A DNA stretch of 64,000 bases, taken from Stomoxys calcitrans. Lineage: Eukaryota > Arthropoda > Insecta > Diptera > Muscidae. Below, piece after piece: positions 35,939-48,105 of the stretch. The notes beneath the pieces were generated by a model that was given only the letters and a program-made list of their open reading frames with translations, had not been told where the DNA came from and did no database searches. A program made the translations under genes and the position numbers. Location: positions 229,114,482 through 229,178,481 of the forward strand of contig NC_081553.1 in NCBI RefSeq assembly GCF_963082655.1. Direction: 5' to 3'. The number at the start of each line of letters is the position of its first letter. Position 1 is the stretch's first letter.

Positions 35939-36640
35939 AAGACATAAAGTTATGCCGGGCCAAATTTGTGATACCCACTACTTCGTATATACAATAACTA
36001 AATTTTATCAAAAACCGGTCGTTCATGAACCTATAGCAGTTATATCATAATAAAGTCCGATCAGGAGCAAACTCGCCAAGGGATTCAAAGGGTCATTAAT
36101 AACTCGCTGTTCCAAATTACTGAAAAATCGGCTAATAAACGGATTTTATATGGATTAAAGAACCCAAATTAGGAAATCGGTCTATATATGAGGCTATGTG
36201 TACCACTTTATGTATCACTATATGTTTTAATCTGAGCCATACTCGACATGGATGTCGAGGGTCCTTACGAAGCTCATTGAGTGCAATTTCACCGAATTTG
36301 TCAGTTTAATGGAGCCAGGGCCTTAATTCGAGAGATCGGTCTGTATAGCAGCTATCTCTATATGTGCTCTGAACTGGGCTATATTTGACAGAGATGTCAA
36401 AGGAAATTGGGTAACAAATGTGCGCTTTATATGGCCAGGACTTTAAATCGAAAGGTTGGTCGGAGTGGAGGTTATATATATATATGGTCCGATTTGGACA
36501 AGACTCGACACGAAATTCAAGAGGTGTTATAAAACTATTTCTGTTTAAATTCAATCAGCAAGATATGTTCGTGTTATGGGACAAAGACATAAAATAGGGA
36601 GATTGCTCTATATGGCAGCTATATCCAAATATGGTCTAAG
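35939..36640 (-). mobile_element. Diverged HINE-like element, subfamily A
   Basis: Begins 'aagttatgccgggccaaattt', a decayed palindrome end, with 'tacccactacttcg', then three to four A-type units with many changes ('gagagatcggtctgtatagcagctat'). No GTCY block is visible. It abuts the 5' end of the neighbouring B element. Confidence 0.65.
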
Positions 36641-36649
36641 CTAGACTAA

Positions 36650-36712
36650 GTGAACTCAGGCGTTCAGCGTCATTGATGGGCATCCTAACCTCTGGTTTGC
36701 GTTGGTTGTTGT
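36650..36712 (-). repeat. SINE head fragment
   Basis: 'aggcgttcagcgtcattgatgggcatcctaacctctgg' matches the minus-strand tRNA-like head between A and B boxes. The body is missing. Confidence 0.65.
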
Positions 36713-37907
36713 ATATCCAACCTAGATATAACTTCAGATTTATGTATAGATTCTGTAAATCTGGATTTTGCAGACTTTTTTTATTTTCTACGAGACTAAC
36801 ACACAGCAGAAAACTGATGGACGGCGGTTGATCAGAAGTCAGTTGAGTCGACTTCCACCAACACAGATTGTAGTGTTTCCTGAACAATATTATAAAAAAT
36901 ACTTACTTTTAGTGACCCTTAAGCAAAAACCGCACAATTTTAACATGATTAAGTTCAGCAATAACCCATACCATAAAATTTGGTTTAAGCATAACCTTTA
37001 TGGTAGTGCCTTAGAGAGTCATTGAATGATGTTATTCTAGAAATAATACAGTTCTCTTTCCATAAAATGTAAACAAATTAATAATCTACCCAAACATCCT
37101 TAATGACTAAACCCATTGTTCTATGATAGGAAATTTTAATTTGCCATTTTATTTTGGAAAAATTCTAAACAATTCCTTAGACATAGAGGCCATAAAACCC
37201 TATACACTCTCCCATTAATATGTTGTCTATCCTATTTTCTCATTTTCTTCATTTAATCTAAATAATTAATGCTATCATGTTGAACAATATGCCGCCGAAG
37301 TGAAGTCATTGTTTGTTTTGAGACCAACACCAATACCAAAAGTGCCATTTCATACAAAAGTCTTTCAAATCTCTCAAATGACTTAACATTCCAGGACGAG
37401 CAGCAAACAATACTTCATCACTAGGAATGAAGGAGAAATTATCTAACCCTTTTGGTGTTTTAGTTATCACCCCAACCATACCCAGTTCCCTTGGGTTGGT
37501 TCAATAAATATCTTGTGCCAGGTTGATTGGGTTGGGTTTGGTTGGAGTCTATGCCTGAAGTTGCTATATTGGTCTTCGGGTATTAAGTTTCTATGTAAAT
37601 TTCGTTGGAATTATATAGAAATGCGATGGTCAATGGTTTAGTGTTTCTTATTAATGAGATTTGTTTAGGCTCAGACAGAAAGAGTTAAGTTGTACTGCCC
37701 TTTTAATTGAAATTAAGAAGAAGTGGGTAAAGTAAAGAGAAGCGCTCCTTGAAGCACACCCTTTGGTTTGTTTACTTTGAAAAATGTTGTTGTGTAAATC
37801 AAAAAATTTTAAAATAGTGACAACTGGAAGTAAAGATAGATGTAATAGGTGTAATAGGTAGCTTTAAAATTATTGAAGTAACTCAAAGGGAAAAGCGCTC
37901 CATGAAT
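36713..37907. other. No gene recognised
   Basis: AT-rich sequence; opposed frames near 36,640-37,025 are shadows without domains. Confidence 0.5.
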
Positions 37908-38232
37908 AACAACAAGTAAAAGCGTGCTAAATTCAAATCGGACGAGAACTGCGCCCTCTAGAGGCTCAAGAAGTCAAGGCCCATAATAGGTTAATATGGG
38001 AACTATAATAAAACATGGACCGGTTTAGCCAATTTACAATCCCAACCGACCTACACTAATAAAAAGTATGTGTGCAAAGTTTTAAGCGGCTAGGACATGG
38101 CTAGATCGACATAAAATGTCGCGACGATCAAGAATATATATACTTTATGGGGTCTCTGAAGCATATTTCGAGGTGTTACAAACAGAATGACGAAATTAGT
38201 ATACCCCCATCATATGGTTGAGGGTATAAAAA
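37908..38232 (-). mobile_element. Minimal HINE-like element, subfamily B (internal deletion)
   Basis: Starts 'aacaagtaaaagcgtgctaaattc' but joins directly to the middle of a B unit ('aatcggacgagaactgcgccc'), losing the palindrome and inverted motif. The GTCY block is also gone ('agcggctaggacatggctag'). It ends 'catatggttgagggtataaaaa'. About 325 bp remain. Confidence 0.82.
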
Positions 38233-38237
38233 CATGA

Positions 38238-38662
38238 CAAGAATAATGGTGCTAAGTTCGGCCGGACCGAATCTTGGGAAGCCACCACCATGGATTCTAC
38301 CACAAATTTACAATAGTTGAAGGGCACATGTGTACTTTGCTCACCAAATTTCTGCCAAATAATACAAAACTTAAAACTTCTTGGGGCCGCTGAAAAAAAG
38401 TCGGTGTATATGGGAGCTGTATAACGTTATACACCGATTTGCATTATACTTAGCACGATTGTTGGAAATAGTGCAGAATTTCTGCCACTTGCGGATTCCA
38501 GGGGCTCAAAAACTCAAGTTGCGAAATCTGTTTATATGGGAGCTATATCCAATACTTCATCAGCAAAAAAAATTTGTGTAAAAATTCAAGCGGAAATTTT
38601 TATTCATTCGACCGATGGACGGACATGGCTACATCGACTTAGAATGTTAAGACGATTAAAAA
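38238..38662 (-). mobile_element. Short HINE-like element, subfamily B
   Basis: Starts 'gacaagaataatggtgctaag' with the palindrome variant TTCGGCCGGACCGAA and 'gccaccaccatgg', two B units, then 'ggacggacatggctacatcg'. It stops within the 5' block at the start of the next element. It lies head to tail with the element at 37,908 and adjoins the opposite-strand element at 38,663. Confidence 0.8.
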
Positions 38663-40915
38663 CTTTTATACCCACCACCGTAGGATAGGGGGTATATTCA
38701 TTTAGTCATTCCGTTTGCAACACCTTGAAATATTCATTTCCGACCCTACAATTTCGGATCGTCGTAAAATTCTAAGACTATTTACCGATGTCCGTCTGTC
38801 TATCCGTCCGTCTGTTGTAATCACTCTACAGCCTTCAAGAAATGAGATATTGAGCTAAAATTTGGCACAGATACGTCTTTTTGATGCACGACCTTAGCCA
38901 GGGTCTTGAACGGGCCAAATCGGACCATATTTGGAAATAGCTGCTATAAAGATCGATCTGCCGATAAAGGGTATGAAGCCTATAAAAGCTTTATTTTTTA
39001 TGCGATTTCACTGAAATTTGAAATAGTGGGTTATTTTTAGTTTCCCGGCATCTGACCATAACAGGCTTCAGATCGGACTATACTTAGATATAGCTGTCAT
39101 ATAAACTGATCTGCCGATAAGGGGTCTGAAGCCCTTAAAAGCTTTATTTATTACCCGATTTCGCTGAGATTTGAAACAGTGAGTAGTTATAGGCCTCCCA
39201 ACATAGGACCCAAATATGGTTCAGATCGGATTATATTTAGATATAGCTGCCATATAGACCGATCCGCCGATAAAGGGTCTGAAGCCCATAAAATCTCTAT
39301 TTATTACCCGATTCCGCTGAAATTTCAAACAGTGAGTAATTTTAGGCCTCCCGACATCTGACCCAAATATGGTTCAGTTCGGACTATATTAAGATATAGC
39401 CGCCATCTCCCGATCTCCCAATAAAGGGTCTTAAGCCCATAAAAGCGTTACTATTTATTCGATTTTGCTGAAATTTTAAACAGTGAGCAATTTTAGGCCT
39501 CCCGACATTTGACCCAAATATGGTTCAGATCGGACTATATTTAGATATAGCTGCCATATAGACCGATCCGCCGATAAAGGGTCTGAAGCCCATAAAAGCT
39601 CTATTTATTACCCGATTCCGCTGAAATTTCAAACAGTGAGTAATTTTAGGCCTCCCGACATCTGAACCATATTTGGTTCATATATTTAGATATAGCCGCC
39701 ATCTCCCGATCTCCCAATAAAGGGTCTGAAGCCCATAAAAGCTTTATTTTTTAATCGAGTTCGCTGAAATTTTAAACAGGGAGCAGTTTTCGGCCTCCCG
39801 ACATCTGACCCAAATATAGTCCAGTTCGGAGTATATTTAGATATAGCTGTCATATAAACCTATCTGGCGATAAAGAGTCTGAAGCCCACAAAAGCTTTAT
39901 TTATTACCAGATTTCACTGAAATTTAAAATAGTGGGTTATTTTTAGCTTCCGGACATCTGACCTAAATATTGCTCGGATCGGACTATACTTAGATATAGC
40001 TGTCATATAGACCGATCTGCCGATTAAGGGTCTGAAGCCCATAAAAGCTTTATTCTTCAACTGATTTCGCTAAAATTTTAAACAGTGAGTAATTTATGGC
40101 TTCCCGGCATCTGACCCAAATATGGTTCAGTTCGGACTATATTTAGATAAAGCTGTCATATAGACCGATCTGCCGATAAAGGGTCTAAAGCCCATAAACG
40201 CTTTATTTATTACGCGATTTCGCTGAAATTTGAAACAGTGGGTTATTTTAAGCATACCGACATCTGAACAAAATATGGTTCTGATCGGACTATATTTGGA
40301 TATAGCCGTCATATAGACCGATCTCGCGATAAGGGGTCTGAAACCCATAAAAGCTTTATGTATTATCCGATTTCGCTAAAATTTGAAACAGTGAATAGGT
40401 TAAGGTCACCGTAGCGCAGAGTTTAGCATGTCCGCCTATGACGTTGAACGCCTGGGTTCGAATCCTGGCGAGACCATCAGAGAAAATTTTCAGCGGTGAT
40501 TTTCCCCTCCTAATGCTGGCAACATTTGTGAGGTACTATGCCATGTAAAACTTTTCTCCAAAGAGGTGTCGAACTGCGGCACGCCGTTCGTACTCGGCTA
40601 TAAAAAGGAGGTCTCTTATCATTGAGCCTATACTTGAATCGGACCGCACTCATTGATATGTGAGAAGTTTGCCCCTGTTCCTTAGTGGAACGTTCATGGG
40701 CAAAATTTGCAGTTTGCATTTTTGAGTAGGTTAAGGCCTCACAACATCCAACCTTAATATGGTTATGATCGCACTATGTTTAGATATAGCTGCCTTATAG
40801 ACCGATTTGCCGATAAGGGGTCTGAAGCCTATAAAAGCTGCATTTAGTCTGGGTAGTCTGTGCCGAATCTTATATACCCTTCATCATATCGGCAAACTTA
40901 ACCCGTTTTAATTTT
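38663..40915 (+). mobile_element. HINE-like element, subfamily A variant, long array with nested SINE
   Basis: 5' end 'cttttatacccaccaccgtagg', GTCY 'gtccgtctgtctatccgtcc' near 38,790, then at least ten A-variant units ('gcctcccgacatctgaccca', 'gccgataaagggtctgaagc'). Cores at 39,093, 39,246 and 39,399 are exactly 153 bp apart. The 3' end is blurred ('tgccgaatcttatatacccttcatc'). A SINE is inserted at 40,406-40,726. Confidence 0.83.
40406..40726 (+). repeat. tRNA-derived SINE, full length with target-site duplication
   Basis: Perfect 10-bp duplication TAGGTTAAGG at 40,396-40,405 and 40,727-40,736, inside an A-type array. Head 'caccgtagcgcagagtttag', B box GGTTCGAATCC, 3' end 'gggcaaaatttgcagtttgc'. 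Close to the apparent consensus, so relatively young. Confidence 0.95.
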
Positions 40916-42330
40916 CAATCATAAACTAAAGACTTGAAATTCCAATAAACCATAAATGATTTTTTTAGTTTTTATATTTAACTTGTTAAAGATATTAAAA
41001 TAATGGTTTTTTTCATTAAAGAAAAATCCCCAAACACAATATTGGCATAAAGTCAAAAGTTACAAGGTGGCCAGCCCTACCACATTCTGGTATTTCCATC
41101 ACCCACTAATCTTAACGCCTGACTTGACAATTAAGCAAAATAAATGAAAAGTAGTGACAGGCATGGAAATTTATGAAACAGCCTGGCTGAGATGAGAAGA
41201 ACATGCATCATGCCATTAAGCTCCATTCTTTCGACTCCTAAGGCACATGCTCAACTTTCACTACGATTTCAAGCTAAATCAGGGCGTTATTTAGATGAGG
41301 CTATGGTACAGTTTCAACATTAGCTTAAGGCACAACAAATTTTAGTAGAAGACTTTTCTGAAAATAACCTGTGGGGAAGGGGTTTATGGAGATTGTATAG
41401 GTCATTATGTAGGAAGTTGTATAATTCCCCTTGCCTTTGCCTAACATTCACTGCAAATGAATTCATATCAACACCCACAAAGTGAACCCCCCCCCCCCCC
41501 CCACACCAACCTCCAACCCCTAATCCTTTTGCATATTTATTCCCTTTTGCAAAAGATGTCCGTCGTCGTATACACAAAACATTGTTTCCTAAGCATCGTA
41601 CCAAACACTCTTGCAAGGACATCAGATTCCGTCCAGATACTGCCATAATGTTTAATAACATTCGTTGGTGCCTGTGACCCTTGCCGCCGCACCTGAAACG
41701 CTGCTTTGTTGAGGATTTTGTGTACATTCATTTCCGCCGCTTGTTGAGGTCACTAATGTCGTAAGAAGATGTACAGGCACCCACACACGCGCACACAGAT
41801 ATGAGGACATACTTTTTACCCAACTAAATGTGGAGCAAGAGCTAAAGGATGTGCAGCGTTATAGCCGAGTTGACATCAACCAAATCCTTGAGCAATAAAG
41901 GATTTAACTACCGCCATCACTGCCTTCAGAGAGATTTTACACAAAAAAAGGTTAGAACAGTGGAGAGTGTTACTACTTGGTACCAGATTCGGAGGGTTGT
42001 TATACAGCATTTGGTTTACCCCCTCTTTTTCCCTGGTTTACCTTTGGTGTATATCCTTGATACAACCATCTTTAGCCAAACGTGCTTTTGTTATAATCAT
42101 TTTGTCTTATATGTGAACATTGATACACATAGCAACACATTCTAATACATACAGGCATACATCTAAATGTCCACAAGTCCTTTTGGATGATAAAGAAATT
42201 TCCCGAGAGGTTGTGATGACCAGGCATTGAGGAAAGAGGGTGCTGTACATTGTCGTTGATAAAAGCAAGAAAATAATGAGTATACCAGCAAGGAAACAGT
42301 GGGTTCCAATAGGAAATGGTCAAAGAAAAA
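40916..42330. other. No gene recognised; includes a C16 tract
   Basis: AT-rich sequence. A run of 16 C lies at 41,487-41,502. Opposed frames at 41,320-41,731 are shadows shaped by that tract. No domain is recognised. Confidence 0.5.
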
Positions 42331-43124
42331 TCAGCAAAATTAAAGCTTCTAGGAATCGAGCAAGGATAATCGAGAGATTGGTTTATATGGGAGCCATATT
42401 AGGTTGTAGGTTGATGAGGACCTTACTTGGCACAGTTGTTAGAAGTCATAAGGGAACACTACATGCAAAATTTAAGCCAAATCGGATGAAAATAGAAGCT
42501 TTGAGGGGCTAAAGAAGTGAAATCGGGAGATCGGTTTATATGGGTGCTATACCAAGTTATAGACCGATTTATACAGCACTCAACACAATTGTTGGAGACC
42601 ATAAGAGACCACCATGTGCAAAATGTAGGCCAAATCGGATGAAAATTTTGGCTTTCAGGATCTCAAGAATTCAAATAGGGAGATCGGTTGATATGGTAGC
42701 TATACTAGGTTATAGACCGATTTGAACTGTGCTTAACAGAGTTATTGAAGGTCTTAACAGAATGCTATCTGCAAAATTCCAGTCGAATCGGAAGAAAATT
42801 GCGGTTTCCAGGGGCTCAAGAAGTCAAAATGGGATATCGGTTTATATAGGAGCTATATCCAAATCTGAACCGATATGGCCCATTTGTAATCCCCAACGAA
42901 ATACATCAATGTAAAGTATTTGTGCAAAATTTCAAGCGGGTAGCTTTACGCGTTCGACCGCTATCGTGATTTTGACAGAATGAATGACGGACATGACTAG
43001 ATCGAATCAGAATTTCGAGAGGATCCAGAATATATATGCTTTATAGGGTCGGAGATCTATATTTCGAGGTGTAACAAACGGAATGACTAGATTAGTATAC
43101 CCATATCCTATGGTGGCGGGTAAA
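42331..43124 (-). mobile_element. HINE-like element, subfamily B, 3' end missing
   Basis: Starts inside a B unit near 42,331, with four B units on the minus strand. The GTCY block has decayed to 'acagaatgaatgacggacat'. The 5' end is 'atcctatggtggcgggtaaaa'. Confidence 0.8.
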
Positions 43125-43299
43125 ACAATATCCAAAATATAGGTGTATAATGGATATACGTGTAACGTGACAACCTTTGCTATGATTACAAACTGGAACT
43201 AAGACCTTATCTAACATAGATAACATTAGGGTGGTTTTATCTCAAAGGGAAAATATCTATGTCAATTTTCGTTGGCGGCACGCCTTAAAATGCTTCATT

Positions 43300-45380
43300 G
43301 TGTTGGAAGATGTTAACACGATTTCCCACATAAACCGATCTCCAGATTTAACTTTTTGAGACCCTGAAAACCGAAATTTTTCCGATTTCTGAATTTCCGA
43401 TTTGGCTGAAATTTTGCACGTGGTGTTCTGGTAAGACCTCCAACAACTGTGCCAAGTTCGGTTCAAATCGGTCTATAACAGAATAGAGCTCCCATATAAA
43501 CCGATCTCCCAATTTGAATTCTTGAGCCCTTACAAGCCGCAATTTTTCTTTCCGATTAGGCTGAAATTTGGCATGTAATGTTAAGACTTCCAACAACTGA
43601 GCCAAGTATGGTCCGAATCGGTCTATAACCAGATATAGCTGCAATGAAAACCGATTTGACTTCTTGGGACCTTAGGTTAGGTTAGGTTGAAAAGAGGGTG
43701 AATGCCACTATGGACGAACACCTAAACCAGTAATCGGCTTATTGTGCGCTTTAAAAATCATAAAGTAACCTCTAAAAAGAAAATTTAAAGTTAGGAATTC
43801 CGTGCTACTTACAAAATTCTAAATTGTTTTCAATACCACACCCCTTAGTTGGTTCACGTCTGATATTGTGTCTCCACCTAAGTGGCGTTGTCTGTTAGAC
43901 GCGAAAGCCGGGCAATGACAAATGAAATGATCCAACATCTCACCATCTTTCCTGCATGCCCTACACATGGTATCACTTGCCGCACCAATTTTACATAAGT
44001 GAGCTCGTAGTCCAATATGTGCCGTTATGATACCAATAGCTATACTGACCTCCTTCTTACTCCTTTCAGTAATAGCCTCGTTTTCTCACGATCTGGATTC
44101 CCGCATAGGGTTTTCGCCGTCCAACCGAACCTTTTGTTGTTCTACAATGTGGCATGCGCTTCGGCGCACACTCCGTTAACCCGGACTGCGTCGACCCGAA
44201 AGGCTTCGGGTTAACCATGTTTATTAACGGCAGTCCTATGACATTCACCACCAAATCGTCTGCCCTTTCATTTCCCCTTACTCCGTTATGGCCCGGCAGC
44301 CAAATAATGCGGATTTTGCCATCCTCAGAGAAGGCGTTAATCTCCTTCTTACACTGCAAGACGGTCGTGACCTTACAGTCCTTGTTGTTATTGCACTTAA
44401 GGCAATTTTACTGTCGATAAAGATGTTCACACTCGACGTCCTAGCGTTAGCACCACACCACCTCATGCATTACGTGATCGCCCGGATCTCAGCCTGCAGG
44501 ACTGTATTATGGTCAGGTAGTCTAAACCAGATCTCAGTCCCTCTAAGTCCTCTAGCTTTGATCCATCCATATAACATGATCTTCGAGATGGCAATACTAG
44601 GGTTCCGTCAATCCAAGACTGTGACGCTGGCAGCAGTGCCTTGCACTCGACCTTAAGGTTCCGTCTCAGGTTTTCGATTGGAAACCTCTTTTCTTTCTTC
44701 CAAGTTTCCTATCGTGCCCTCGATTATACCTCGATGGTATGAGCTACTCCCATCCTCAATCCATTCTCCCAAAGCCTTAAGTCTCATAGCCGCAGTGGCT
44801 GCCTCACACTTAATCTGTACGTCAATAGGTCGGATATCTAGAATAGTCTCCAGTGACCTAGTGGGTGTGGTCCTCATCGCTTCGCCTATGCTAAGACAAC
44901 ATGTTCTCTGAACCTGTTGTATGGTCCTAACCTTGCATTCTTTCTCCATAGCAGTCCAACAAACTACTAAGGCGTAAGTAAGTATTAGTCTAATCACGCT
45001 CCTGTAGAGCCATGTACGTTCCAAATCGGTCTATAACCTGATATAGCTCCCATATAAACCGATCTCCCAATTTGACCTCTTGAGTCCCTACAAGCTGCAA
45101 TTTTTGTCCGATTTGGCTGAAATTTTACATGCGGTGTCCTGTCACGACTTCCAACAACTGTGCCAAATACGGTCCAAATAAATCTTTAACCTGATATAGC
45201 TCCCATGTTAACCGGTCTCCCGATCATCCTTGTAGGGTTCGTAGAAGCTATAATTTTTGCTGGTTTGACAGAAGTTTGGCCTTCAGCTAAATTTATTTCG
45301 TGTAAATTTTTAGCAGAATCCATTGTGGTGGGTTCCCAAGATTTGGCCCGGCCGAACTTAGAACTTTTTTATTTGTTTTT
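43300..45380 (+). mobile_element. HINE-like element, subfamily B, split by a LINE fragment
   Basis: B units at 43,310-43,675 continue at 45,025 after a minus-strand LINE fragment. The 3' end is 'tggtgggttcccaagatttg', a decayed palindrome (TTTGGCCCGGCCGAA), and 'ttagaacttttttatttgttttt'. No 5' end or GTCY block is visible. Confidence 0.78.
43676..45024 (-). pseudogene. 3' part of an RNase-H-bearing LINE (RT thumb, RNase H, zinc knuckle, 3' UTR)
   Basis: On the minus strand it starts at 45,024 in the region after the RT palm ('YRSVIRLILTYALVVCW', 'CCLSIGEAMRTTPT'). RNase H blocks follow: 'DGSK', 'IFIDSKIALSAI' and 'GHNGVRGNERADDL' (HNG-D block intact). A C-terminal knuckle region ('CRACRKDGEMLDHFICHC') comes next, then the 3' UTR ending at 43,676 in 'ttaggttaggttgaaa' (plus-strand view). 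Several stops and frameshifts make it non-functional. An RNase H after RT suggests an I/LOA-type LINE. It interrupts a B-type array. Confidence 0.85.
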
Positions 45381-45405
45381 TTTTTTAGTTTTCTTTATTT
45401 TATTG

Positions 45406-45648
45406 AGCAGAGGCCACCGTAGCGCAGAGGTTAGCATGTCTGTCTTTGACGCTAAACGCCTGTGTTCGAATCCTGGCAAAAACATCCAAAAAAATTTTCA
45501 GCGGTAGTTATCCGCTCCTAATGGTGGCGACATTTGGAGGTACTATGCCATGCATAGAAGCCATCTTAAAACTTCTTCCCAAAGAGGTGTCGCTCTGCCG
45601 TACGCCGTTCGAATTCGGCTATAAAAAGGACATCCTTTATCATTGAGC
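45406..45648 (+). repeat. SINE lacking its 3' third but with target-site duplication
   Basis: Flanked by TTATTTTATTG at 45,395-45,405 and 45,649-45,659. The head 'ggccaccgtagcgcagaggt' and a near-consensus B box (GTTCGAATCC) are intact. The copy stops at 'tcattgagc', about 80 bp short of the usual 3' end, yet the duplication sits exactly there. Confidence 0.9.
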
Positions 45649-45659
45649 TTATTTTATTG

Positions 45660-46401
45660 CCTGTTGGGTCCGCTACTTTGACCTTTTTTGCTTATACTTG
45701 CATTCGTCCCCCTCTCAATGTCACCCACTGTTCTCTCATCCTAATGACCCTTATGGTTGAGCTAAAATGAGTATTTTTTGTTTTTGGCTCCTTATTTCCT
45801 GAAATTATAATCCTTACATTTATTCACATTTTGTGTACGTTGTGGAAGAAACAGGGAGCATACCAGCCAAACTTTCGTTATTTGATTTTTATCTTTGTAT
45901 AAGAGAAGGTATTTCATCATTATGGGTGTTTGAAAAGTACCACCAATACATGCATAAATACACTTACCCACATGGACTAATGAACATTTATGTGTCTCAT
46001 AAACGAAAGACGACAGCTTTTTGGTTGTGCGATATACCAACAACACAAATGCCAAGCAGTTTTACACTTCTTTTAACGAGAATTCAGAACGCAGGAGCCA
46101 CTGTTGGTTGCATAGAAACCCCTCTAATGTTATTTTCTTGTCACACATTCATCAAAACTCTGCTTTATGATGGTCATTAGTTATTCTTATTATTTTATTT
46201 ATATTTTGCTTATATGCATGCGTGAAAGGGAAACCCAAAGGGATATTCTTTTTAATTTCCTACTTAAATTATTTAAGCATAACATGTGGAAATTGTATTA
46301 ATAAATATATTTATTTTTTAAAATTGTATTTTATACATAACCCCAGCCTGTTGTTGTAGTTGGAAAATTATATAACCAAAATTTTATATCTATTATATAA
46401 C
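45660..46401. other. No gene recognised
   Basis: Opposed frames at 45,792-46,180 (87 and 115 codons) have no recognised domain and overlap each other. Confidence 0.5.
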
Positions 46402-47395
46402 AAGTAAGAGCGTGCTAAGTTCGGCCGGGCCGAATCTTATATACCCTCCACCATTGATCGCATTTGTCGAGTTCTATGCGCGGTATCTCTTTTAAGACAA
46501 ACATAGAATATTGAATAAGAACTGCTATGCAATTGGAGCTATATCAAGTTATAATTCGATTTGGACCATAAATGAATGCTGAACATTGTAGAAGTTATTG
46601 TGTAATATTTCAGTTCGTTCGGATAAGAATTGCGCCTTGTAGGGGCTCAAGAAGCAAAATCGGGAGATAGGTTTATATGGGAGCTGTATTAAGCTATTGG
46701 TCGATTCAGACCATATTAGACACGTATATTGAAGGTCATGAGAGAAGCCGTTGTACAAAATTTCAGCCAAATCGGATGAGAATTGCGCCCTCTAGAGGTT
46801 CAAGAAGTCAAGATCCCAGATCGGTTTATATGGCAGCTATATCAGGTTCTATATAGATTTACGCCATACTAAGCACAGTTATTGGAAGTCATAACAAAAC
46901 ACCTCATGCAGAATTTCAGACAAATCGGATGAGAATTGCGCGTTCAATTGGCTCAAGAAGTCAACATCCAAGATCGGTTTGTATGACAGCTATACCAGAT
47001 TATAAACCGATTTGAACCATACTTGGCACAATTATTGGATATCATAGCAAAACACGTCGTGCAAAATTTTATTCCAATCGGATAAGAATTGCGCCTTCTA
47101 GAGGCTCAAGAAATCAAGATCCAAGATCGGTTTATATGGCAGCTATATCAAAACATGGACCAATATGGCCCATTTACAATAGCAACCGACCAACGCTAAT
47201 AAGAAGTATTTGTGCAAAATTTCAAGCGGCTAGCTTTACTCCTTCGGAAGTTAGCGTGCTTTCGACAGACAGACAGACGGACGGACATGGCTAGATCGAT
47301 ATAAACTGTCGCGACGATCAAGAATATATATACTTTCTGGGGTCTCCGGCGAATATTTTGAGTAGTTACAAACAGAATGACGAATTTGGGATACA
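46402..47395 (-). mobile_element. HINE-like element, subfamily B
   Basis: 3' end at left 'aacaagtaagagcgtgctaag', palindrome TTCGGCCGGGCCGAA at 46,420-46,434, 'tataccctccaccattg'. About five B units follow, then GTCY near 47,267-47,286 and 'atatatatactttctggggtc'. The terminal 5' motif is replaced by family D sequence. Confidence 0.87.
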
Positions 47396-47965
47396 AATTT
47401 CACTCTTAAGTTTCGGGGGGGGGGGTCCCTCACCCCCAAAAAGCCCCAAGAGGACACTTTCACCGCTTTGGCCAGGTATTTGAGAGTAGAGTATGAACTT
47501 GGCATTAAAATGTGTCGGGGGGCCCCCCACCCCCCAAAACACCATCCAATATGTAACTTTAACCGCTTTGAGTAATATGGTTATCAAATAAAAGGTATTT
47601 AAAAGTAGAATACAAATCTAAGACAAAAAAATATGTTGTTGTCTGAGGGCCTTCCCCACCATCCAAAACCCCTCAGCAGGAAAAATTTACCGATTGGGAA
47701 ACTATGTGTAACAATAAATGCAACGCGAAACTGTCATGTAGGATGACCGAGAATATATTGTACTCAATGCAAGGACGTATCAGAGGGCAATCCCCCTCCC
47801 CCTATCCGAACCAAAAAAAAAAAAGGAATCAAGAATAATATATGAATAATATGAAATAAAATATAAAGGCCGATCAGGATAGAATAGGAAAGAAATTAAA
47901 GGTCTGTGGTAGTAGAGTACACTTTTCACCCTCAAATTGGGATGGACACAGGAGGACCTGCGGAT
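47396..47965. repeat. Dispersed repeat family D with G- and C-rich runs
   Basis: D phrases ('gagtagagtatgaacttggc', 'ccaaaacaccatccaatatg', 'ctttgagtaatatgg') in units of about 115-170 bp. They include G11 at 47,415-47,425 and the palindrome GGGGGGCCCCCC at 47,517-47,528. No coding capacity. Confidence 0.65.
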
Positions 47966-47970
47966 CTTTA

Positions 47971-48105
47971 AGATGGCATACCGTTCGGATTCGGCTATAA
48001 AAGGAGGCTCCTTATCATTGAGCTTAAAACTTGAATCCGACTGCACTCATTGATATGTGAGAAATTTGCCCCTTTCCTTAGTGGAATGTTCATGGGCAAA
48101 ATTTG
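47971..48105 (+). repeat. SINE 3' half
   Basis: From 'gatggcataccgttcggatt' through 'ttgaatccgactgcactcat' to 'catgggcaaaatttg'. The head is absent. It sits between two family D segments. Confidence 0.88.
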
